A DNA stretch of 64,000 bases from Sthenelais limicola (taxonomy: Eukaryota; Annelida; Polychaeta; Phyllodocida; Sigalionidae). The translations under genes were made by a program, and so were the position numbers. Every line of letters starts with the position of its first letter. Positions within the stretch are counted from its first letter, which is position 1. Under the pieces are notes generated by a model. It was not told where the DNA came from. It did not search any database and was given only the letters and a program-made list of their open reading frames with translations. This document shows positions 1 to 10,024 of the stretch, in pieces. Where the stretch lies: positions 141,780,951-141,844,950 of the forward strand of contig OW804096.1 in the NCBI GenBank assembly GCA_942159475.1, written 5' to 3'.

Positions 1-92
1 TCTCTCTTTCAATGTCCCTCTCTGTCTCTTCTCTCTTTCTCTGTCTCTCTCTGTCTCTTTTCTCTGTCTCTGTATGTCTCTCTGCGTCTCTC
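1..92. repeat. (TCTCTGTCTC)n low-complexity tract
   Basis: Pyrimidine-only simple repeat at the window edge, built from TCTCTGTCTC-like words. It probably continues outside the window. The reading frame through it is a composition artefact. Confidence 0.9.
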
Positions 93-866
93 TCGTCCCG
101 TCCACACGTGGTAATGGCTTGTTATGTAGCGGTAGAGGGATGTAAACACAGCCAGCAGCGGTTCAGGCGCCCAAATCTCCACCACTCTCTCCCTCTCTAT
201 CCACTCAACGTTGTACTATATCTCCTCTCTCTCTCCCCACTCCACAACACACGGTCCATACACGCCTCTCTCAGCTCTCAGTCTCTGCCTATGATGACTC
301 CTCAGGCTTATCCAGCGTGCTGCTGAAACATAACACACAATTCCAGAGCGGTAAAAAAACAGCTTAATCACAAATTCCACTATCATAAACGAGCCAATGC
401 AAATCCTTAGAATGTATAGAATCGCTCTGTGCAACTGTCAGTTGTCCAGTTTGCTGATTTACCTGGTGTTTTCAACGATTAATTGACACAGGTATAGAGA
501 TGTATATGGTATAGTGATGGTGGTATAAAGGTGCGTGTATGTGTGTATGGTATCAGTATATGTACGTATATGTATACATATACTACATACGCACAGGGCT
601 TTCAGTAGTAAAATGTAGTGGTTTGCGCTGGTTGGTCGGTTTTATGTATGCTCGAGGGGGACAGAGTGGTTGGTTGGTCTGTTTTGATGGTCGTTGGTTG
701 GTTGGTTGGTCAGTGGGGGAGAGGTTGGGGGAGGAGGAGGAGGAGGTGGGAGAGGTTGGTGTAGTATTTGGATGGGTTGGTGTGTCTTGTGTGTGCGTGA
801 TTGTGTTCGTGTGTTTCTAGAAGGGGGGTAGCAGGGAGGATGGGACTGATGGGTGGGTGTGTACGT
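93..866. other. No recognisable gene; TGG/TTGG-rich tract inside
   Basis: I see no transposon family and no credible coding exon here. About 633-815 is a G/T-rich low-complexity stretch (GGTTGGTT and GAGGAGG words). Its open frame reflects the bias rather than a protein. Confidence 0.5.
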
Positions 867-1101
867 GGGTCAGATTTTCAGGAAATGTACAATTCACCTT
901 CACCAATCCTTTCAAATAACCCATATTTCAGACGAAAATAAGGTTCAAAATACAGTTCAACCTAATCAAACAGATTGCTAGAATCAATGCAATGCCGAAT
1001 ATACTCGAATTTACCTAGTATTGACCAAATTGCAGCTTAATTTAGCAGAATTTACTAAATGTGTACAGCTGCCAATTGTACATTTTCCGAAAATCTGACC
1101 C
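867..1101 (-). mobile_element. F1 MITE copy, subfamily A
   Basis: Full-length copy from GGGTCAG to CTGACCC with near-perfect terminal inverted repeats of about 28 bp. It reads in reverse relative to the reference orientation (GGCAGCTGTACACATTTAGT after the left end). TA lies 3 bp outside both ends (TA-cgt-GGGTCAG and CTGACCC-gtg-TA), as expected for a TA target duplication. Confidence 0.88.
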
Positions 1102-1118
1102 GTGTATGGATTGTTGAT

Positions 1119-1344
1119 GGGTCAGATTTTCACAAAATGCACCATCTACAGTTTTACACATCTATCAAATCCTGCTAAATTAGAGTGAAAATTGATAAAT
1201 ACTAGGTATATCTGAGTATATTCTGTATTGTATTCATTCATCTGGTTATGTTGAACTGTATCTTAAACATGATTTTTGCATTAAATTTGGGTTATTTGAG
1301 AGGATTATTGAAGACCAATTGTACATTTTCCGAAGATCTGACCC
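1119..1344 (+). mobile_element. F1 MITE copy, subfamily B
   Basis: Full-length copy of the subfamily whose interior begins CTACAGTTTTACACATCTAT and whose right end is GAAGATCTGACCC. It lies only 17 bp from the preceding, oppositely oriented copy. Confidence 0.87.
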
Positions 1345-1405
1345 ATATGCATACCTAAGACTTAGTCAGTAAAAGCATATTTACATAAATATATATATTC
1401 AAGAT

Positions 1406-1550
1406 TCTCCAGAAGTCTAGGCTTACAGCCTCTCAGATCGGATAAGAATGCCCAGTGATTAGACGCCTAATGACAGTTTGCTATTTGGGTGCATGCAGAC
1501 TTTCCCTCAGTTTAGAGGGGCTCTCTTAACTCTGAGCTTAGACTGTTAAG
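1406..1550 (-). mobile_element. F2 MITE copy, internally deleted
   Basis: Both ends are recognisable (GTCTAGGCTTACAGCCTCTC and TCTGAGCTTAGACTG). The middle segments holding the ATTATAATGACATTTTGCGG blocks are mostly missing, leaving about 145 bp instead of about 210. Confidence 0.75.
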
Positions 1551-1614
1551 AAGCTTTAAATAAGATATTAACCCAATTATACATGAACTTGGATAACATG
1601 TTTACCTGTATATA

Positions 1615-1851
1615 GGGTCAGATTTTCAGCAAATGTACAATTCGCCTTCACCAATCCTCTCAAATAGCCCACATTTAAGACAAAAATGGGCTTCAAAATG
1701 CAGTTTAATATAACAGAACTGATACTTTAAATAAATGCGATACCAAATATACTCAGATATTACCCGGTATTCATCATTTTTCAGCCTAATATTAGCAGAA
1801 TTTACTAAATGTGTAGAGCTGCCAATTGTACATTTTCTGAAAATCTGACCC
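1615..1851 (-). mobile_element. F1 MITE copy, subfamily C
   Basis: Full length. The interior carries the C-type words GGCTTCAAAATGCAGTTTAA and CAGAACTGATACTTTAAA. Flanks are TATA-rich on both sides. Confidence 0.87.
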
Positions 1852-2780
1852 ATATATCCGTCATGTTATTGCATAAACACGTGAACTCGAGGACATGAAA
1901 TGGGTCAAAGAATTAAAATGATTTAAATCAAATGCTAACCTCCGCTTACCTTAGTTTCCTGACGTGAAGTCGACGACAAATTGGCATTCCTGGTCAATAA
2001 TACCAATTATCCTCGGAAAGAATCTGAATTCTTGCCAAATTCACTTCATATCCTGGACTAGAGAAGTGAAATTTCTACTTGCTTGCTCGATCCACAAGGT
2101 TCCTAGTCACTATCTCATTAAAAGTTCCTTCTTTTCTTTATATGAACACTCGCTTTCTTAATGTTGGTGAATCACTTTCGATTTCGATTTCGATTTTCAT
2201 TTACTTTCAAGATGCCACTCAAGTTACTACAGTTCTTTCTCAAGTCTTTCACGATATATATATGCGAGCATCAGAAAGAGTCCCCACGTCCTTCACTATC
2301 TAGAGCTTTTCCAGAAATTTCCTCGCTCGCTTGTTTCCAATTGGAGATATATCAATCAATGATTATTGCAGGATAAAATAATCATTTCAGTATCTTCTCA
2401 AACTTGTAATATATTTCTCTGCTGTATCATACATTTTGCAAAATACTGCAATAGATAGATGACCACCAATCGACCCTCCTCTTTCATTGATTCTGAAGTA
2501 ATAATTGTCCAATTCCGATCACTCAGCTGTTGTCTACATGTGTGACAATATATAATAATCGTCTTCGTTCAGCTTTTGTCAGAGTAATTTTGGTGCAATG
2601 CTGGTTAAAGATATGTAGTGTATATGTATAGGCAAGGTTTCGTCCCACTGCTAAAGCCAATACCTTGTCCACCGACAGTTTAGTTGTTGCTAGCCGCGGC
2701 AGCAAGAAATGCAACAAGTGATGCCGCCGCCTAAGTCTGAAACACAGTTGTTGCCGATCCCTATGTTTCCTCATCCTTAT
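1852..2780. other. Unassigned unique-looking sequence
   Basis: Nothing assignable. A short GATTTCGATTTCGATTTTCA microsatellite lies near 2177-2200. A minus-strand frame at 2523-2774 has no recognisable domain, and I do not call it a gene. Confidence 0.4.
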
Positions 2781-2905
2781 ATACTCGATGGCGGGAGGGA
2801 GAGAGCAGCGAGGGAGGGGGGTGGGTGGGTGGGTGAGTGGTAGAAGAAAGGTGGAGAGAGTGTGTGAGTGAGTGGGGGTGGTGTTGGGAGGGACTAATCT
2901 TGTAT
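2781..2905 (+). repeat. G-rich tract with a G-quadruplex motif
   Basis: Purine/G-rich low-complexity DNA. Near 2815-2834 there are four or more G runs of at least three separated by single T residues (GGGTGGGTGGGTGAG words), the classic parallel-quadruplex pattern on the plus strand. Confidence 0.7.
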
Positions 2906-3098
2906 TAGCGGGTGCTGGAAGAGCAGGGGGTGAGAAGGGCCTTAACCCCTCTACCTTTTAAGGTTTCATGTGCAGGGGGCAATTAAGAAAACGTTTTTAA
3001 TTAAAAAAAGAGCACCTTTTTGACCACATATAAACCCCTTTTCCCTTCTCCAACCCCAACACATCCTCCTCAAAATTGATCTCGGCAACTGCCACTTT

Positions 3099-3350
3099 TC
3101 CCAGAAGAAAAAGAAGAAGAAGAAGAAGAGAAAGAAGAAGAAGAAAAAGAAGAAGAAGAGAAAGAAGAGAAAGAAGAAGAAGAAGAAGAAGAGGAGGGAA
3201 AAGAAAGAGAAGAGGGAAGAAGGAAGGAAGAGACGGAAGGAAGAGAAGGAAGGAAGGAAAAAAGAAAAAGAAGAATGAAAAAGAAAGAAGAAGAAGGAAG
3301 AAGGAAGGAAGAAGAAGAAGAAGAAGAAGGAAAGAGAGAATAAATAAAAG
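3099..3350 (+). repeat. (GAA)n polypurine tract
   Basis: About 250 bp of AAGAAGAAG and GGAAGGAAGG words, almost pure purine on the plus strand. The long Lys/Arg/Glu and Leu/Ser-rich frames on the two strands are artefacts of this composition. Confidence 0.9.
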
Positions 3351-3423
3351 AAGGGTCAGTGTAAAGGTACGAGGGGAATTTGGTAAGTATGGGTTGGGTG
3401 GGTGTGGTGGGTGAGGCCTATAA

Positions 3424-3468
3424 GGGGCGGGGGCGGGGGGCGGGGGCGGGGGCGGGGGGGGGGGGGCG
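3424..3468 (+). repeat. (GGGGGC)n G-tract
   Basis: GGGGCGGGGGCGGGG-type run ending in about 13 consecutive G. It is strongly quadruplex-prone, and its exact length may be an assembly estimate. Confidence 0.8.
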
Positions 3469-3511
3469 ATGTGTGCTTTGGGTGGGGCTAGGAGCACGTG
3501 TATACATACAT

Positions 3512-3746
3512 GGGTCAGATTTTCAGAAAATGTACAATTGTCAGCTCTACACATTTAGTAAATTCTCCTAAATTAGGCTGAAAAATGATGAATACCGGGT
3601 ATATCTGAGTATATTTGGTATCACATTAATTTAAAGTATCAGTTCTGTTATGTTAAACTGCATTTTGAAGCTCATTTTTGTCTTAAATGTAGGTTATTTG
3701 AGAGGATTGGTGAAGGTGAATTGTACATGTTCTGAAAATCCGACCC
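3512..3746 (+). mobile_element. F1 MITE copy, subfamily C
   Basis: Full length. The right end has one change in the terminal motif (CCGACCC for CTGACCC). The interior matches the C type (GGCTGAAAAATGATGAATAC and AGTATCAGTTCTGTTATGTT). Confidence 0.87.
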
Positions 3747-3886
3747 ACATGTGTATTGAGGTTGAGCAGTGTGTGGGGGTGCATCAGGGGAGCAGCTAGC
3801 TTTAATACAAATCACACTTGGTTATACATTATATATGCTGTAGGTTTTACCATCAAGCTAAGAAGCTAGTAAGTCCTCAGGTATGT

Positions 3887-4121
3887 GAGTCAGATTTTCA
3901 GAAAATGTACAATTGGCGGTTCTACACATTTAATAAATTCTGCTAAATTAGGCTGCTATTTGGTCAATACTAGGTAAATTCGTGAATATTCGGCATTGCA
4001 TTGATTCTAGCAATCTGTTTGGTAAGGTTGAACTGTATTTTGAACTTTATATTCTTCTATAATTTGGGTTATTTGAGAAGATTGGTGAAGTCGAATTGTA
4101 CATTTTCTGACAATCTGACCC
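3887..4121 (+). mobile_element. F1 MITE copy, subfamily A
   Basis: Full length with a point change in the left terminus (GAGTCAG). The right end reads TCTGACAATCTGACCC, part of the way to the alternative CGACTT-type end seen in other copies. Confidence 0.85.
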
Positions 4122-4324
4122 ATGTGTGTGCTAGGGTGAGTATACATATTTATACATAGCTTAGGTATGAGAGGGAGAGAGAGAGAGAGAGGATTCGTAT
4201 ATAGGTGTAGGTATGTTAAGGGGTAGGGAAGGTTGGAGGAGAAAATGCTGAATAGTCTCGACCCTGACACACTAAGTTGCCGATCAGCTGTTGAGATCCA
4301 TTTGTCAATCACTTATGAGAGGTC

Positions 4325-4395
4325 AGCGCTGATTGGCTGAGACCTCGGAGCGCACGCGCTGATTGGGCGGGGCTTAAGGGAAGAAGCGACCAATA
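4325..4395. promoter_or_regulatory. CCAAT/GC-box cluster, promoter-like
   Basis: A locally GC-rich, CpG-containing stretch in AT-rich DNA. It holds two GCGCTGATTGG words 30 bp apart (inverted CCAAT boxes near 4331 and 4361). The second runs directly into an Sp1/KLF-type GC box (GGGCGGGGC, 4365-4373), and a third CCAAT lies near 4389. In animals this combination is typical of housekeeping promoters. No convincing exon is visible on either side, so it may be an orphan or part of a repeat. Confidence 0.35.
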
Positions 4396-4534
4396 GGGTT
4401 TGAGTGGTGGATGGTTGGAGAGGCATGGAGGAGAGGTTGGTGGTAGTGGTGTAGTGGTGGTGGTGGGGGAAGGTGGTGGTGCAGGGGCTTAGAGCACGGC
4501 ATGGGTATAGTCGTTACACTGGCACATGGGAGAT

Positions 4535-5095
4535 TAAGGTGAGCAGAGAAAGAGAGGAAGGGCACATATATAAGAAGAATGGATGGGAGAAGGGGAGAAG
4601 GGGAAGAGAGAGAGGGAGGGAAGGTGAGCAGAGAGAGAGAGAGACAGGGCACATAGAGAGAAGAATGGATGGGAGAAGGGGAAGGGAGGGAAGGTGAGCA
4701 GAGAGAGAGAGACAGGGCACATAGAGAGAAGAATGGATGGAAGAGGGGAAGAAGGGGAGAGGGGAGACGGGGAGAGGGAGAGATTGGAGAGAGAAAGGCT
4801 AGAAAGGGAGGGGAGAAAGAGGGAGAGGAAAAAAAAGGAGGAAGAGAGAGAAAGGGAGGAAAAAGAGAGGGAGAGAGAGGGAGAAAGGGAGTGGAGAAAG
4901 AGGAAGGGGAAAGAAAAGGAGGCAGAGAGAAGGAGTGCAGAAAGAGGGAGGGCATAGAGAAAGGGAGGGCAGGGAGAGGAAGGAGAGAGAGAGAAAGGGA
5001 GGGAAGAGAGGCGAGGGAGGGAGGCGAAGAGAGAGAGAGGATGGGGGGGGGGGGGAGAGAAGGAGAGGAAGAGAGAGAAAGAAGAGGGTGAGAAA
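4535..5095 (+). repeat. Purine-rich minisatellite
   Basis: The plus strand is nearly all A/G. The left part has three diverged units of about 70-85 bp, each with AGGTGAGCAGAGAGAGAGA, a GGGCACATA word and GAATGGATGGGAGAAGGGGA. The rest is degenerate GAGAGAGGGAGG. All long frames here are compositional. Confidence 0.88.
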
Positions 5096-5169
5096 GATGA
5101 AGACATCAAACAGAAATCATCACCTTGATAAACCAAGATAGCTCAAGATGAAATCGTACTTTATTACAT

Positions 5170-5404
5170 GGGTCAGCTTTTCAGAAAATGTACACTTCAA
5201 CTTTGCCAATCCTTTCAAATAACCCAAATTTCAGACGAAAATTAAGTTCAAAATACAGTTCAACCTACCCAAACAGATTGCTTGAATCAATGCAATGCCA
5301 AATATAGTCGAATTTGCCAAGTATTGACCAAATTACAGCGGAATTTTGGAGAATTTACTAAATGTGTACAGCTGCCAATTGTACATTTTCTGAAAATCTG
5401 ACCC
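5170..5404 (-). mobile_element. F1 MITE copy, subfamily A
   Basis: Full length. The left terminus has one change (GGGTCAGCTTTTCAG). TA lies 3 bp outside the left end. Confidence 0.87.
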
Positions 5405-5483
5405 ACATGGATGTGGATTCCTCAATTTGATGACGACTTCAGAAACTGGAAAACAAATATTTATTTTGCAACATTTTATAACG

Positions 5484-5688
5484 CAGTCTAGGCTCAGTTC
5501 AGATAAAAATTGCAAGTCAGTGATTGGACACCTACTGCACTAATGGTTTTCCTGGCCCAGGAGTAGGCATCCTAATGGATTATAACGGTATTTCCCTGTC
5601 CTAATAGGACTATTATGGTATTTTGCGGCTTGAGGCGAGAGGTTTTCCCTCAGTTTGAAGGGACTTTCTCAACTTTGTGCCTCGACTG
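5484..5688 (-). mobile_element. F2 MITE copy
   Basis: Full length from CAGTCTAGGCTCAG to GCCTCGACTG. Flanking tetranucleotides are AACG and AACA, a one-mismatch match to the 4-bp duplication expected for this family. Confidence 0.82.
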
Positions 5689-5887
5689 AACAATAGCTTT
5701 AAACAAAACAAATGGACTTTCAAGAGTTTTCTGGTAAGAAAAACTTATGTTCTTTTTTAGTAAAAAAAAATATGGGGTAATGTTGTTTTAGGTAGTGTGG
5801 AGGGGGACGGGATAAACCAGAAAGCAAGCACACCTATTTTTATTTTTATTTGTTTGGGCCTAGGTAGAAGAGGGTCAAAGCAGAGAA

Positions 5888-6100
5888 CAGTCTAGGCCCA
5901 AACCCTCAGACCAGATAAGACTGGTATTCAGTGATTGGACGCCTACTGCGCTAATGTGTTTCCCAGCCCAAGACTAGATATCCTAATGAGATTTTAATGA
6001 CATTTTGCTTTCTTAATGGAATTATAATGACATTTTGCGGTTTTGAGCGCGAGGCTTTCCCTCAGTTTGAAGGGACTCTCTCAACTTTGGGCCTAGACTG
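5888..6100 (-). mobile_element. F2 MITE copy with exact 4-bp TSD
   Basis: Full length, ending in CAGTCTAGGCCCAAA and CCTAGACTG. AGAA precedes and follows it exactly, an intact 4-bp target-site duplication. Confidence 0.9.
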
Positions 6101-6287
6101 AGAAGATGTCATGCTCTGTTCCAACATTAGCCTGGAATGTTTTTCTATTATGCAATGAATTCTCGGCATACCCCGATCCATGGACATGCCTATAAAATAA
6201 ACAGAGCATGGACATTTTAGTTGTAGGCTTATGGTCCCTGTCCAAATTTACAAAAAAAAGCTGTAGTCTTAGAAATACAGCCTAGGA

Positions 6288-6500
6288 TTAGACACTCCAA
6301 ACCCTCAGATCAGATGAGAATGGCATGTCAGTGATTAGACGCCTACTTCGCTAATCGGTTTCCTGACCTAGGACTCGGCGTTTTAATGGGAATATAATGA
6401 CATATTGCGGTCTTAATGGAATTATAATGGCACTTTGCGGTTTTAGGCGAGAGGCTTTCCCTACGTTTGAAGGGACTCTCTCAACTTTGGGCCTAGACTA
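6288..6500 (-). mobile_element. F2 MITE copy, left arm of an inverted pair
   Basis: Nearly complete. Its left terminus is degraded but its right terminus (GGGCCTAGACT) is intact. It abuts the following plus-oriented copy with only a few bases between them. Confidence 0.8.
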
Positions 6501-6502
6501 TA

Positions 6503-6660
6503 GATTTGAGAGAGTCCATCCAAACTGAGGGAAGGCCTCAAATACCATTATAATCCCATTAAGACGCCTACTCCAGGGCCGGGAAACCCATTAGCGCAGT
6601 AGGCGTCCAATCACGGACATACCATTCTTGTCTGATCTGAGAGGCTGTGAGCCTAGACTG
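6503..6660 (+). mobile_element. F2 MITE copy, right arm of an inverted pair
   Basis: Starts AGATTTGAGAGAGTCCATCC and ends GAGCCTAGACTGG. One internal block is missing (about 158 bp instead of about 210). Head-to-head with the copy at 6288-6500. Confidence 0.8.
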
Positions 6661-6766
6661 GCAGATGTATGTTTCACCTTAGGTTGGGATTAGCGACAAA
6701 ATTAATAGCGATTATTAACGATTATTTAGCGATTATTTCAGTCAAATACTTCACTTGAACATAAAT

Positions 6767-7165
6767 GTGATGTGTTTCAGGACAATAAGCCATAAGTGGC
6801 AAAATTGATATTTTTCAAGGTGTTGTTTTACAAGATCACATTTTGGGAATGTTCTAATTTTTTAGGGTTTATAGCTATATCAATCGATGTATCAAATGTG
6901 AGGACAATCTATGTAATATATCATATCGTTATAAAGGTCCCCATATGGACTACATTTAGTTACATTACTGTTTATTGAGCCCCAGAAATATTGGGAACTT
7001 CTTTTTTCAAAAACGAAAATATCAAACTTAAAATCTAGAAATACTTATTAGATTATTAGACTGTTTACTATCATTGGAATCGGATTGATCTCATCTTTTC
7101 GAATATAATGGTATCTCAAAATCTATTTTTTGCGACATATGACTCATTTTTCTGTTACACATCAC
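6767..7165 (+). mobile_element. F3 MITE copy, full length
   Basis: About 400 bp with inverted termini GATGTGTTTCAGGACAATAA and ATGACTCATTTTTCTGTTAC. The core has the family words GATCACATTTTGGGAATGTT and TAGAAATACTTATTAGATTA. The 60-codon frame inside is not a gene. Confidence 0.82.
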
Positions 7166-7252
7166 AAATATATATAAAAATAGAAGCTACGTACATTTGG
7201 TTCATAATGTAAAACTGTTTACTAGTCAGTGCCGGACTGACTGACGGCAGGG

Positions 7253-7484
7253 CAGGTCGTCCAAAAATGTACAATTGGCCTTCACCAATTCTATCAAATG
7301 ATCCAAATTTGAGACAGAACTGAGGTTCAAAATACAGTTCAACACAACCAATCACATTGTGTTAATCAAGGCAATGCCAAATACACTCAGATATACCCAG
7401 TATTTATAATTTTTCAGCTTGATTTAGAAGAATTTACTAAATGTGTTTAGCTGCCGATTGTATATTTTCAGACGATCTGACTCA
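7253..7484 (-). mobile_element. F1 MITE copy with variant ends
   Basis: Complete but diverged. The ends are of the alternative type (GGCAGGTCGTCCAAAAATG and GACGATCTGACTC). The interior resembles the CCAAATACACTCAGATATAC subfamily. Confidence 0.75.
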
Positions 7485-7498
7485 CTGTAAGAAACCCA

Positions 7499-7618
7499 GT
7501 TTAGTGATGGACAGGTGATGGACAGGTGATGGACAAGTGATGGACAGGGGGGAGGGGGAGGGGGGGTGGGCAGGGGCAGGGGCAGGGGGGAGGGAGATGG
7601 GGAAGGGGGAGGGGTTTC
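7499..7618 (+). repeat. GATGGACAGGT short tandem array plus G-rich tract
   Basis: Four GTGATGGACAG repeats of 11 bp (7505-7548) run into GGGGGAGGGGGAGGGGG and GGGGCAGGGGCAGG words. Potentially quadruplex-forming on the plus strand. Confidence 0.8.
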
Positions 7619-7696
7619 TATAGATATAAATTTCAGGGTTCATACCCGAAAGGTCAATGACCTCTCCACACTTATGCTAAACCCTATACCTGGGGA

Positions 7697-7742
7697 TTAT
7701 ACAGTGGAACCATTATACAGTAGAACCATATAGTAGAACCTT
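7697..7742 (+). repeat. Three CAGTRGAACC repeats
   Basis: ACAGTGGAACCATT, ACAGTAGAACCATA and TAGTAGAACC occur about 16 bp apart. The word matches the terminus of the Tigger-like element at 8253, so this may be a debris cluster of such ends. Confidence 0.6.
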
Positions 7743-7810
7743 CCCACCATTGTGTAGTTTGTGCATTTGATTCAGGTTAATGGGGTTATTTCTATTTCAG
7801 CATTGCTTTT

Positions 7811-7906
7811 CAGTCTAGGCCCAAAGTTGAGAGAGTGCCTTCAAATGAAGGGAAAACTTCTCGCCTCATTCCGCAAAGTCAATTATAATTCCTATAAGAC
7901 CAGCTT
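7811..7906 (+). mobile_element. F2 MITE, left-half fragment
   Basis: Starts with an intact CAGTCTAGGCCCAAAGTTGA end and runs through CTCGCCTCATTCCGCAAAGT before similarity fades near 7906. Weak traces of the right half (GGCCAATCACCAG, TAGCGCAAAG) appear to about 7975. Confidence 0.78.
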
Positions 7907-7990
7907 TTTTGGAAAAAAAAGTTAACGATATTTTTGGATGGCCAATCACCAGTTAAATAACCTTAGTAGCGCAAAGTGACGTATATATAA

Positions 7991-8224
7991 GGGTCAGATT
8001 TTCAGAAAATGTTCAATTGGCCTTCACCAATCCTCTCAAATAACCCAAATTTCAGACGATAAAAAGTTCAAAATACAGTTCAACCTAACCAAACAGATTG
8101 CTAGAATCAATGCAATGCCTAATATACTTAAATTTACCCAGTATTGACTAAATTGCAGCCTAATTTAGCTGAATTTACTAAATGTGTACAACTGCCAATT
8201 GTACATTTTCTGAAAATCTGACTC
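7991..8224 (-). mobile_element. F1 MITE copy, subfamily A
   Basis: Full length. The right terminus carries CTGACTC. Its interior is close to the copies at 867 and 31630. Confidence 0.87.
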
Positions 8225-8252
8225 ATATTCAATACCCAGTCTGGAAATTAGG

Positions 8253-8664
8253 TGCAGTGGAACCTCGCATAAAGGCCACCTCTCTATAGAGACCACCCCT
8301 CTATTAAGAGTCCCAAAGTGCTTTTCTCTTGTTAGATTAGCCCCTGTAATAAGACCACTTCGCTATATGGGTCAGATTTTCAGAAAATGTACAATTGGCT
8401 GCTGTACACATTTAGTAAATTAGGCTAAATTAGGCTGCAATTCGGTCAATACTAGGTACATTTGAGTATATTCGGCATTGCATTGATTCTAGCAATCTGT
8501 TTGGTTAGGTTGAACTGTGTTTTGAACTTTATTTTTTTCTGAAATTTGGGTTATTTGAAAGGGATTGGTGAAGTTGAATTGTACATTTTCTGAAAATCTG
8601 ACCCAAATATGATAACACAGATTGTTCAGTCCCGAGGGTGGTCTTAATAGAGAGGTTCTACTAT
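8253..8664. mobile_element. Pogo/Tigger-like MITE split by an F1 copy
   Basis: The left end reads CAGTGGAACCTCGCATAAAGG. The right end, read in reverse, is ATAGTAGAACCTCTCTATTA, giving diverged inverted repeats of about 25 bp with the GAACCTC...AGACCACC pattern of pogo/Tigger element ends. The host element is only about 175 bp once the F1 insertion at 8369-8604 is removed. Family assignment rests on end motifs only. Confidence 0.6.
8369..8604 (+). mobile_element. F1 MITE copy, subfamily A, nested
   Basis: Full length, inserted in the Tigger-like element. TA lies 3 bp outside both ends (TA-tat-GGGTCAG and CTGACCC-aaa-TA). Confidence 0.88.
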
Positions 8665-8807
8665 CAATCCATTTATACGACTAAAACCACTGAATTCCCC
8701 CAAAAGAGGACTTTCCTAAAGACATTTTGAGGGATGGAGAAAACTTAGAAAAATATTAATTCTGATTAGAATTAGTGTTTCGTCCCAATTGCATGAAAAC
8801 GAGGTAT

Positions 8808-9037
8808 GGGTCAGATTTTCAAAAAATGTACAATTGGCAGCTGTACATTATTTAGTGATTTCTGATAAATTCGGCTAAAAAAATATAAATTTTGGGTATA
8901 TCTGAGTATATTTGGTATCGCATTGATTTAACGTAATGTTATGTTAAACTGTATTTTGAAGCTCATTTCTGTCTTAAATGTGGGTTATTTGGGAGGTTTG
9001 GCGAAGGCCAATTGTACATTTTCTGAAAATCTGACCT
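8808..9037 (+). mobile_element. F1 MITE copy, subfamily C
   Basis: Full length with a slightly eroded right end (CTGACCTATA). The interior shows the C-type word TTGAAGCTCATTTCTGTCTT. Confidence 0.85.
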
Positions 9038-9226
9038 ATACAACCATTAATTTCGGCATTGAATCGGTCACTGACCTACTTATCCGACTCCTTTATTATC
9101 ATGGATTTATCTACCCTGAATTACTTTATATATAGTTGTGAGTTTTTGTTAACAACTGTGACACACTTTCAGCCGGCTCAATGAAAGCAAGATACATGGT
9201 AATGTACCAGGATATGAGCACCATGC

Positions 9227-9461
9227 GGGTCAGATCTTCAGAAAATGTACAATTGCCCTTCACCAATCCTCCCAAATAACCCAAATTTAAGACGAAAATC
9301 AGGTACAAAATACTGTTCAACATAATCAGACAGATTTATTGAATGAATACAATACACAATATACTCAGATATACCTAGTATTTATATATTTTCACTTTAA
9401 TTTAGCAGGATTTGATAGATGTGTAGAACTGTAGATTGTGCATTTTGTGAAAATCTGACCC
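9227..9461 (-). mobile_element. F1 MITE copy, subfamily B
   Basis: Full length. The left end is GGGTCAGATCTTCAG, and the interior ends GTAGAACTGTAGATTGTGCA, both characteristic of B copies read in reverse. Confidence 0.87.
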
Positions 9462-9576
9462 ATCATGTAGTTGTACTGATGTTACACCCACCGTTCAGCA
9501 TGTTTAAATAACTTTTACTAGCGCTGCCAGTGTGAAAGGTTAGAATAGAGGGTGTAAACCAGAGAAATATTCTTTT

Positions 9577-9601
9577 TTTTATATATATATATATATATAT
9601 T
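9577..9601. repeat. (TA)n microsatellite
   Basis: About 11 TA dinucleotides following a run of T. Confidence 0.9.
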
Positions 9602-9613
9602 CTTGAGTCAAGG

Positions 9614-9660
9614 CGTTGGAAATTGTACAATTCGGCTTTGCTAATCTTCTCAAATATTAC
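9614..9660 (-). mobile_element. F1 end fragment
   Basis: Only one end survives: TTGTACAATTCGGCTTTGCT then AATCTTCTCAAATA. Past this, sequence changes abruptly to TTGAATTGAATTGAGTTGAA words. Confidence 0.6.
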
Positions 9661-9830
9661 GGATTGAATTGAATTGAGTTGAAAACATTTGTATTGCCAT
9701 TATGTGTTATGATAGAATTAAAAACTTGCTATGTACTGAGTATGCAATATATTTGAACTTGTCGAATGAGACATATCACAAAATGTGAGATTCGTGCAAT
9801 AAAATTTATTAAAAAAAAAAAAAGTACTGC
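9661..9830. repeat. Retroposon 3'-end debris
   Basis: A (TTGAA)n pentanucleotide run at about 9663-9682 resembles a LINE tail. A separate AATAAAATTTATT followed by about 13 A (9798-9823) looks like a polyadenylation signal plus poly(A) of a retroposed copy. Neither source element can be identified. Confidence 0.4.
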
Positions 9831-9885
9831 TGAAGGCGATCCATTGCTTGATTAATGATACTATGAATACAATATGACGTTGGTT

Positions 9886-9929
9886 TCCCTTAGTTTGAAG
9901 GGAATCTGACAACTTTGGGCCTAGATTGA
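9886..9929 (-). mobile_element. F2 end fragment
   Basis: Only the terminal block remains (CCTTAGTTTGAAGGGAATCT then TTTGGGCCTAGATTG). Confidence 0.7.
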
Positions 9930-10024
9930 TTCTGGAGTAAGCTGAATGCTACTTAATTCTGGCTTGTCATTGCATCAGTTATGTGGTTCATTGCATACAT
10001 GAGGGGGAGCATGAATGTGCAATA

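Noticed and set aside
1119..1344. Frames of 60-100 codons found inside many F1 and F2 copies across the window
   Set aside because: They recur wherever the same repeat lies in the same orientation, are broken in sister copies, and have no domain. They are chance frames in non-coding MITEs.
2997..3554. Leu/Ser/Pro-rich minus frame and Lys/Arg-rich plus frame
   Set aside because: Both come from the GAA polypurine tract and the adjacent G-rich tract.
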